This document shows, piece after piece, positions 32,303 to 38,037 of a DNA stretch of 38,037 nucleotides. Source of the DNA: Methanobacteriota archaeon (GTDB lineage: Archaea; Thermoplasmatota; Poseidoniia; Poseidoniales; Poseidoniaceae); the NCBI GenBank assembly GCA_018667575.1, contig JABIUA010000127.1, positions 1 to 38,037 of the forward strand, written 5' to 3'. Below the pieces are notes generated by a model, which saw only the letters and a list, made by a program, of their open reading frames with translations, did no database searches and was not told where the DNA came from. Numbering within the stretch: the stretch's first letter is position 1; each line of letters begins with the position of its first letter. Made by a program: the position numbers and the translations under genes.

Positions 32303-33265
32303 GTGAATCCTTACAAAATGGTTGTCGCTGTTGCCAATCAAAAGGGTGGCTGTGCCAAAACCACTACCGCTGTCAATCTAGCAGCAGCCTTAGCCAAGGG
32401 TTCACGTAAACAAGGACTTCCTCCAGCAAAAGTACTCTTAATCGACCTCGACCCTCAAGGTAATTGTGCTACTTCATTTGGAGTAGAGAAAAAGAAAGTA
32501 AAGAAAACAGCGTATGATCTATTAGCCAATGAATCAGGAGAAGATTTGCCTTTGATGGATGAATATCTCATTAATCCTAAACAGTTGACTGCCAGTATGC
32601 AAGAAGCTTGGAGCATGCGAAATGGAGGTAAGAAAGCGCCAGATAACCTCTCTGTTGGAAATTTATGGTTGCTTCCGAGCGACATTCACCTTTCTGGCGC
32701 GGAAATCGAATTGAGCCATAAGATTGGTAGAGAGACAAGGCTCCGTGAGGCTCTAGCACCTATTATCGACCAATTTGACCACATAATAATCGACACACCT
32801 CCTTCACTTGGATTGTTATCAATTAATGCGATGTGTGCTGCAAACTGGGTAATGGTTCCTGTACAGGCTGAATACTACGCTCTTGAAGGGTTTAGTATGC
32901 TGATGAACTCGATTAAAATGATTCAAAGAAGGATTAATCGTAATTTGAAGATTTTTGGAATTGCAATGACTATGGTTGATGCTCGCTCTAAACTTAGCAG
33001 ACATGTTTGCGACCAGGTAAATACAAAAATGCCGAAAAAGTTATTCAAAACTACAATTCGAAGACTTGTCAAAGTTGCTGAAGCACCGTGGAGTGGTGCC
33101 CCAACTGTTCTTCTGAACAAGCCAACAAATTCTGGTGCTGGTGCTGGTTCTCTAGAATATTGGACTTTGGCTAAAGAATTCCATCATCGTGTGTTGGCAA
33201 TGAGAAGAGAGTTTGGCGTTAACGAACAACCCAGGCTCTTGCTAGATAGAAATAATCGTATGTAA
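32303..33265 (+). CDS. ParA/Soj-family Walker ATPase
   Basis: A 320-residue P-loop ATPase of the ParA/MinD type. The deviant Walker A is KGGCAKTT (K14 to T21 from the GTG start), with the signature lysine. Walker A-prime lies in VLLIDLDPQGNCATSFG and Walker B in HIIIDTPPSLGLLSINAM. Such proteins form ATP-dependent dimers on DNA or membranes and position chromosomes, plasmids or large complexes. A basic C-terminal tail suggests DNA contact. GTG 32303 and ATG 32318 are both possible starts; neither has a good Shine-Dalgarno. A small ribbon-helix-helix protein follows, as in ParA/ParG-type cassettes. No plasmid feature is seen here. Confidence 0.9.
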   Translation: MNPYKMVVAVANQKGGCAKTTTAVNLAAALAKGSRKQGLPPAKVLLIDLDPQGNCATSFGVEKKKVKKTAYDLLANESGEDLPLMDEYLINPKQLTASMQEAWSMRNGGKKAPDNLSVGNLWLLPSDIHLSGAEIELSHKIGRETRLREALAPIIDQFDHIIIDTPPSLGLLSINAMCAANWVMVPVQAEYYALEGFSMLMNSIKMIQRRINRNLKIFGIAMTMVDARSKLSRHVCDQVNTKMPKKLFKTTIRRLVKVAEAPWSGAPTVLLNKPTNSGAGAGSLEYWTLAKEFHHRVLAMRREFGVNEQPRLLLDRNNRM

Positions 33266-33270
33266 TTTGA

Positions 33271-33284
33271 GGTTTGAAAAAACC
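33271..33284 (+). terminator. Small stem-loop after parA
   Basis: GGTTT-GAAA-AAACC makes a 5-base stem with a GAAA loop, starting 5 bases after the parA stop. It is weak but well placed for attenuation or termination before the RHH gene. Confidence 0.25.
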
Positions 33285-33363
33285 CCTTGAAAATGCATGA
33301 TTTTTGTTCAACTCTTCGCGCAGGTTAAGTAGGCGCTCAAATAGTCGGCATTTAGGGATAGTA

Positions 33364-33606
33364 ATGACTGCTGAAGGAATGACATCGATAAGTGTTAGTT
33401 ATGAGGTAAGAAGACAATTGAATACTCTAAGGACACTGAGTGGATACAAGAGTGTTAATGAATTTCTAAATGATTTGGTACGTGCTCACAAAATAACAAA
33501 AATGAGCGGCGAAATTGATACTCTAAGAGAGAGAATGAAAGCTGTTGCCGATGTTGAAGTTGAGCACCTCGTAGACAGACTAAATCTATCGCCATTCAAG
33601 GTGTGA
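33364..33606 (+). CDS. Ribbon-helix-helix-like small protein next to ParA
   Basis: An 80-residue protein. After the start come a short strand, TSISVSYEVRRQLNTLR, then LSGYKSVNEFLNDLVRAHK. This is the strand-helix-turn-helix pattern of ribbon-helix-helix DNA binders (compare VapB/ParG-like proteins). The last about 30 residues (GEIDTLRERMKAVADVEVEH) look like a helical oligomerisation tail. The frame is open from 33304, but ATG 33364 with AGGGAT upstream is the better start. It follows parA by 98 bases and precedes the next gene by four. It may be the DNA-binding partner of ParA, an antitoxin-like repressor, or a chromosomal regulator. Confidence 0.65.
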   Translation: MTAEGMTSISVSYEVRRQLNTLRTLSGYKSVNEFLNDLVRAHKITKMSGEIDTLRERMKAVADVEVEHLVDRLNLSPFKV

Positions 33607-33610
33607 TAAC

Positions 33611-33865
33611 ATGATGACTTGGCGCCCAAAGGGCTACTTATTCGATACTAAAAATTTAGTTCGTGCTCTGTTTGATGAAGATACTGACGAAGGTAAGTTA
33701 CTGGTATCTGCCGCTGCTGGTAATGTAGAGATTTTTTCCAAATCACAATCCTGGAACGGTGTATTATGGCTAATTATGAATACTCTAGTTGAAGATGGAA
33801 AACCAATCTATACCGGTAAAGAACTCGGTGAATTGAAAAAGTCACTGCCTATTGTTTGGCGATGA
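33611..33865 (+). CDS. Small hypothetical protein, RHH-linked
   Basis: An 84-residue protein I do not recognise. It begins MMTWRPKGYLFDTKNLVRAL and is mixed in charge, with an aromatic-rich middle (FSKSQSWNGVLWLIMNTLVE). No membrane helix or metal motif is clear. It begins four bases after the RHH gene, so the two are translated together and are likely partners. Its stop codon abuts the stop of the convergent gene with no base between. It could be a partition accessory or a toxin-like partner; nothing in the sequence decides. Confidence 0.6.
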   Translation: MMTWRPKGYLFDTKNLVRALFDEDTDEGKLLVSAAAGNVEIFSKSQSWNGVLWLIMNTLVEDGKPIYTGKELGELKKSLPIVWR

Positions 33866-33874
33866 TTAATCATC
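33861..33874. terminator. Palindrome spanning abutting convergent stop codons
   Basis: GATGATTAATCATC is a 14-base perfect palindrome that contains the stop codons of the convergent genes on both strands, at 33863-33865 and 33866-33868. It may be a byproduct of coding constraint (Asp-Asp-stop on the minus strand) rather than a terminator. Confidence 0.3.
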
Positions 33875-36313
33875 ACTATTCTTAGCCAACCATTCATGAC
33901 CATACCATTCCCATTGGTCCATAGTCCAACCCTCTGGTAATCCGCTTGCTGGTACTGGTGGAGCATTACTCGGCTTATCGTCTGATTTTTCTTCCTTTTC
34001 TTCAAACATTGCTGAAACATCTTCAGATGATGGCTCACTAGCAGAAACCTCGATTCCTGCAATATCCTCTAAACTATCATCTTGTTCATAAATATCTTCA
34101 GAAGAGGCTTGCTTAGTAGTTTCTTCTTCTTCAGGTGAATCTGTTTCGATGAAGTTCATTTCCTCGACATCATCTTCCCATGAGTCGTCAGATACAATAC
34201 CGCCTGTTGCTGAAAGTCCTGCTGAATCTCCTAGAGCCTCATCAGTAGCACTGGATTCTTCTGGTTCAAATGGAACCCCGTACATCTTAATCATCGAATT
34301 AATCTTTCTTTTCTTAGCAATAAAACTGATAATGACAACCAATGCTGCAATCGCTACAAAGGCAAGTCCACCAATAACAGTAACTTGTTTTATTGTATCA
34401 CCAAGTCCTTCTTCACTTTCCTCATCTAGGTTTCCAGCCTCAGAATTGACAATCCAAGATGGATAAGATAAGTCACCTTCACCATCGGCTTTGTCTCTTG
34501 AAAGGTAATTTTGGTAGTCTGAGTCTCTCCAACCATTGCATTTATCTGAAACATCGTCAATTGCTAGTATACAGTACTCTTGTTCAGTTGATACCAAAGT
34601 CTTAGAATCATCATAATCACTGTTAGAGCCAACGTTGTCTCCATCGCCATCAAACCATTCTGAAGAGTCCGAGGGGAAAGCATCTGATGTATCAGTCCAA
34701 CCATCACCATCAGAATCTAAGCAACCATACATTGAGGTCTCTGAATATCCGGTAGTTGATGATTGATCAGCCTGCCAAGTTTTAGTTGAATCACCTGCTA
34801 TTAGAGGACATGAATCCGGATTTACACCGGTATTATTCTCGCCGTATCCGTCACCATCACGATCAACCCATTGTGAGATCTCGTTAGGTAAGGCGTCAGC
34901 ACCATCTGAAATGGTCCAACCATCAGTGGGGTCCGAGTATTTATCGAAGTCAGAATCAAGACACCCGAAGCGATCTTGGGTAGAGAAGCCGTTTAGTTCA
35001 GGGCATCCATCAGGTTGGAATCCTTGAGGGTTGTCTCCATAGCCATCGCTATCAGAATCATTCCATTGTGTCGATTCTGTTGGGAAGGAATCCCCCCCGA
35101 GTGCATCGACATTATCTCCATAACCATCGCCATCAGTATCTAGCCACTGGTACAAGTTTTGAGGGAAAGCGTCACTAAAATTACCCAGTGGATTATCTCC
35201 ATAGCCGTCACCATCAGCATCGAAATGTTGAGTCGAGTCATTAGGGAAAGCGTCACCGTTAAGTCCAGACAAGTTATCACCATATCCATCTCCATCTGTA
35301 TCTGTGTCCTGAGTAGGCTCGGTAGGGAACATATCAACAGAATCTGGAGTGCCATCAAGGTCTGAATCTATATCAAAAAAGGATATTTCAGTAAACACAT
35401 TATCTGAACCAAATACTGAAATTTGACCGCCAAATTCACGATATGCCCCTGTTACAACTTTGGAAATTGAAAAACTATCTTGAACGATAAATGGAGATGA
35501 ACCTACAATGAATATTGTTCCTTCTTCGGTGCCTACAAAATACGAGGTCTCATCAAAATGTGACATGTATGAGACCTTTTCTTGAACTCCCAAATCTAGT
35601 GATGTGGAAGACCACGTGGTAGTATTGTATCTGTACAATTTACCATTGGAAGAACCTGCGAAAAAGTTCTGTTCATCATCTTCAAAAGAATGAGTGAGAT
35701 AACTATTGGATTGAGATAATTTACGGATAAAGTTACCATCTTGAGCATAGACATGTGTTTTAGAATCCATGGCAGAGAAGGTGATTTCATCATTGGAAAG
35801 AACCTCAAAGGATAGGAATCCTGAACCTATGCTACCTGTTTCAAATCCTGTTGGACCAAATTGATTGTATTCAACTGCTCTACGACTACTTCCGGAAGTC
35901 CCATCATAGTAAGCCAGCCAAACGTTACCTTCAGAATCCCAGTCCAAATCATCCGGAGCATATGTCAAATTAATCTGGTAAACAATAGATTGGCTAGACA
36001 TACTGAATACTAGGAATCCTGTTTCAAATGATACCGCAAGTAATTGCTGTGCTGAATCTAGTTTACCGTTGAATGTGGCCTTATTGATATTGGCAGACCA
36101 CAGTGGGCTAAGTTCACCAGAAGCGAGTGTCTGTCGACTTATCTCTCCATTGTTTTTTACAGTTAAAATTGTATTGTCTGATAACTTTTCTGAATAAACA
36201 ATCTGATCTGAACTATCAGTGACGCCAGAAAAAACAACATTATTCTGAGCACTGATGGTAGTGGAAATCGGAAGTAACATCAAGACAATTACTAGAAATA
36301 CACTTCGCTTCAT
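33866..36313 (-). CDS. Secreted membrane-anchored beta-propeller protein with TSP3 repeats
   Basis: An 815-residue surface protein. It has a signal peptide (1-22), then an outer beta-propeller-like region to about residue 310 with repeated Trp/Tyr-rich strands. A calcium-binding region follows (about 315-570) with thrombospondin type 3 repeats of the form D-x-D-G-D-G-Y-G-D-N, spaced by phrases such as AFPxDSTQ and QWxDxDGDGYG, with two or more Cys pairs. A single transmembrane helix lies near 645-667 (VTVIGGLAFVAIAALVVII), then a basic stop-transfer and a long acidic cytoplasmic tail. The last residues carry a Trp-rich motif, GLPEGWTMDQWEWYGHEWLA. Adhesion or environment sensing are plausible, not shown. 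The start is ATG 36313. Confidence 0.85.
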   Translation of the reverse strand: MKRSVFLVIVLMLLPISTTISAQNNVVFSGVTDSSDQIVYSEKLSDNTILTVKNNGEISRQTLASGELSPLWSANINKATFNGKLDSAQQLLAVSFETGFLVFSMSSQSIVYQINLTYAPDDLDWDSEGNVWLAYYDGTSGSSRRAVEYNQFGPTGFETGSIGSGFLSFEVLSNDEITFSAMDSKTHVYAQDGNFIRKLSQSNSYLTHSFEDDEQNFFAGSSNGKLYRYNTTTWSSTSLDLGVQEKVSYMSHFDETSYFVGTEEGTIFIVGSSPFIVQDSFSISKVVTGAYREFGGQISVFGSDNVFTEISFFDIDSDLDGTPDSVDMFPTEPTQDTDTDGDGYGDNLSGLNGDAFPNDSTQHFDADGDGYGDNPLGNFSDAFPQNLYQWLDTDGDGYGDNVDALGGDSFPTESTQWNDSDSDGYGDNPQGFQPDGCPELNGFSTQDRFGCLDSDFDKYSDPTDGWTISDGADALPNEISQWVDRDGDGYGENNTGVNPDSCPLIAGDSTKTWQADQSSTTGYSETSMYGCLDSDGDGWTDTSDAFPSDSSEWFDGDGDNVGSNSDYDDSKTLVSTEQEYCILAIDDVSDKCNGWRDSDYQNYLSRDKADGEGDLSYPSWIVNSEAGNLDEESEEGLGDTIKQVTVIGGLAFVAIAALVVIISFIAKKRKINSMIKMYGVPFEPEESSATDEALGDSAGLSATGGIVSDDSWEDDVEEMNFIETDSPEEEETTKQASSEDIYEQDDSLEDIAGIEVSASEPSSEDVSAMFEEKEEKSDDKPSNAPPVPASGLPEGWTMDQWEWYGHEWLAKNSDD

Positions 36314-36365
36314 GTATCTGCGATGTAGCGTTATTTTATCAATAACTCGCTAAAATAGCATCTAT

Positions 36366-38037
36366 TCATTCTTCATTTTCTTCAGAATCATCAGCATTCT
36401 TACCAAATGAAGACGATGGAGGAGAGCCTCGAGACTTCTTGACTGGTTCAAGCATATGCTTTATTGGAGTCAATCTTGCTACATTTGCAGTTGGCTTAGC
36501 TTGTGGAGTTAATGTAGTAGTAATAGGAGTAAGCGTTGTTGTTGTCACGTTTTGTTCAACTTCTACTACTGTTTCTGGTTCTTGTGGTTGAAGAGTAGAT
36601 ACTACTGGTCTTAATTCTGCTGTTCCCATCTTTTGAACTGGCTTAGGCAGTACAGTTGTTGGGGCTGGCGTTGGAGATACAAGTGGCGACTTTACAGGTC
36701 TTACCAATGAAGCAGATGGTGCCAATGGTTTGGAACTTGTTTCTGGGGCTCTCATTCCGGCAAGACCCATTCTAGGTTGCTGTGGTTGCTCATTGGAAAG
36801 AATGCCTCTCATCGGTCTACCGCCACTGGAACCTAGAAGCGATGGTCTTGCTCCTAGTAACGACGGGTCTGGCATTGCAGTATTTTGCGGCCTATCTTGT
36901 CCGGAAATTGATTGCATCCACATTTGACGCTTTTCTGCTCTTGAGTCCGTGTTTTGTAAGTCTCTAAATTCCTTTTCACGAGTATTATAATCATTCTCAG
37001 TAGAATCTATTTCGCCCTGAACTTGCTTTTCAACTGCATCACGCATCTTAATTTCGGCATTTTCCTTGAAATTATCCATTTGTGTAGTTAGATTTTGTAA
37101 TCTATCCCTAATTTCTGCACGCTTCAAGCCAAGTTGTGCCTCGATTTCAGACCTGATTAGAGCCTCACGCTTTCTGACTTCGATCAATGCCTTGTTACGC
37201 ATAATCTCTTCTCGCTTGTCGAGTTGACGTTCAAGTTGAGAAGCAACCTCGTCTTCTTTACGATTCTTGAACTGTTCAAGGCGGTCTTCCATATCCACTT
37301 CTAGTTCGAGAGCGGTTTCTTCCTTCAATAGTTCAAGGTGAGTCTCAAATGTTAGTCTTTCATTTCGCAGACCTGCATCAATTTCCGACATAATAGCCTT
37401 ACGAGCAGCGGTTTCACGTGATTGGAACTCGAGTTCGAGTCTCTCGGACCAATCTGTCTTCTTGGATTCATATTGTACTTCGAGTTGCTCTCTTAGTTCG
37501 TTCTCACGGTCATAGCGGAATCTTGCCAATCGATTTTGAATTTCCGCTTCTCTAGCATTGCGGTAACTAGTGAACTCGGATTCCATCCTTTGTTCAAGTT
37601 CATTATCAATTTCATGCTTCAGTGAACGAGATATATCATCTACAGCCTTAGAGAATGTGATATCATACTTCTCTCTTAGGCGGACCTTTCTATCAGATAG
37701 TTTCTCGACATGTCTGGTTTCAAGTTGCTTTTCTAATTCTACTCTGAGTTCATCTCTTCGGCGAGCGATTGCAAGTTCCACGTCTTCTCGCATCTGTTCT
37801 TCTAGGTCCGTAGTCTCATTACGGAGTCTTTCTTCTAGTTCAGATTGAATTTGTTGAGCGATGTCTTCCTCTAAGCGGAGGCTTCGACGGTCATATTCTG
37901 CTTTTAGCCTGGCTTCCCTTTGCTTAAGTCTGGCTCTGAGTTGTTGTTCTAAACGAGTTCTAATTCCATGTCTCAATTGTTCTTCTCGCTCGGCCAGCCT
38001 AGCAGAGTGACTTTCTTCTAGGCGATTTAGTTCACTA
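36366..38037 (-). CDS. Long coiled-coil protein, 5' end beyond the window
   Basis: The frame is open to the right edge, so the gene is partial. The upstream codons there read SELNRLEESHSARLAEREEQ, so the TTG near 37976 is not the start. At least 556 residues are visible. The first about 330 are a highly charged heptad-like coiled coil dominated by R, E, L and K with repeated L-x-x-R-x-E-x-E-x-x-L phrases. A Pro/Ser/Thr-rich, low-complexity tail follows (RPSLLGSSGGRPMRG, PSLLGAR, TTTTLTPITTTLTP), then an acidic end. No catalytic motif is present. A structural or scaffold role is likely. It ends 52 bases upstream of the TSP3 protein start and may form one operon with it. Confidence 0.8.
   Translation of the reverse strand, partial: SELNRLEESHSARLAEREEQLRHGIRTRLEQQLRARLKQREARLKAEYDRRSLRLEEDIAQQIQSELEERLRNETTDLEEQMREDVELAIARRRDELRVELEKQLETRHVEKLSDRKVRLREKYDITFSKAVDDISRSLKHEIDNELEQRMESEFTSYRNAREAEIQNRLARFRYDRENELREQLEVQYESKKTDWSERLELEFQSRETAARKAIMSEIDAGLRNERLTFETHLELLKEETALELEVDMEDRLEQFKNRKEDEVASQLERQLDKREEIMRNKALIEVRKREALIRSEIEAQLGLKRAEIRDRLQNLTTQMDNFKENAEIKMRDAVEKQVQGEIDSTENDYNTREKEFRDLQNTDSRAEKRQMWMQSISGQDRPQNTAMPDPSLLGARPSLLGSSGGRPMRGILSNEQPQQPRMGLAGMRAPETSSKPLAPSASLVRPVKSPLVSPTPAPTTVLPKPVQKMGTAELRPVVSTLQPQEPETVVEVEQNVTTTTLTPITTTLTPQAKPTANVARLTPIKHMLEPVKKSRGSPPSSSFGKNADDSEENEE

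Noticed and set aside
35159-35365. Plus-strand frames opposite the TSP3 repeats
   Set aside because: They arise from the repetitive Asp/Gly codons of the real gene on the minus strand.
34850-35370. DNA tandem repeats in the TSP3 region as a possible CRISPR or satellite
   Set aside because: They are degenerate and follow the protein repeat D-x-D-G-D-G-Y-G-D; there are no constant repeats with unique spacers.

Overview
The window is archaeal chromosome, most likely from a marine Group II euryarchaeon (Candidatus Poseidoniales) or a close relative. The archaeal assignment rests on the run eL8/L7Ae - eS28 - eL24 - NDK - aIF5B, deoxyhypusine synthase, aspartate carbamoyltransferase with its PyrI chain, a DUF63 membrane protein and a geranylgeranyl reductase. 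The marine Group II guess rests on mixing these with bacterial-type genes (UvrB, a methylcrotonyl-CoA carboxylase cluster, CcmF) and on a large secreted protein with thrombospondin type 3 repeats. It is inference, not a database match. The DNA is AT-rich and gene-dense, with many one-base TGATG/TAATG overlaps. I see no IS element, phage gene or CRISPR array.

Layout. 0-2.7 kb (minus): AI-2E family transporter, then pyrB-pyrI. 2.7-4.5 kb (plus): an unrecognised membrane protein with a long coiled coil. 4.5-7.7 kb (minus): ubiD, ubiA and a 57-residue DUF6356-like gene. 7.7-13.9 kb (plus): geranylgeranyl reductase, CcmF, an FKBP isomerase fused to a SAP domain, and a DUF63 protein. 13.9-18.5 kb: a leucine-degradation cluster of carboxyltransferase, methylglutaconyl-CoA hydratase-like enzyme, biotin carboxylase and biotin carrier protein. 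18.5-24.7 kb: MazG-like pyrophosphohydrolase, SDR oxidoreductase, UvrB, deoxyhypusine synthase and an Asp-box lipoprotein. 24.7-25.5 kb (minus): a degenerate SDR-like protein. 25.5-25.9 kb: AT-rich DNA with repeats and no convincing gene. 25.9-27.7 kb: PRC-barrel protein, tRNA-Ile(GAU), PRPP synthetase. 27.8-31.1 kb: the translation cluster. 31.2-33.9 kb: MoxR ATPase, ParA ATPase, a ribbon-helix-helix protein and an 84-residue orphan. 33.9-38.0 kb (minus): beta-propeller/TSP3 membrane protein and a long coiled-coil protein running off the right edge.

How the genes work together. UbiA, UbiD, the prenyl reductase and CcmF fit respiratory quinone and cytochrome c assembly. The carboxylase cluster fits leucine breakdown in a peptide-degrading heterotroph. 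PyrB/PyrI and PRPP synthetase feed nucleotide synthesis.

Most notable observations: (1) the methylcrotonyl-CoA carboxylase alpha chain is split into two genes at a conserved Ser-Arg-Arg site whose codons also form the Shine-Dalgarno for the second gene; (2) a 29-base motif with two CAATTG sites occurs before the hydratase gene and again in the 25.5-25.9 kb spacer; (3) eL24 has lost three of its four zinc cysteines, as eukaryotic eL24 has, while the neighbouring aIF5B carries a four-cysteine insert; (4) an FKBP-SAP fusion; (5) a ParA / RHH / orphan gene set with a strong inverted repeat upstream.
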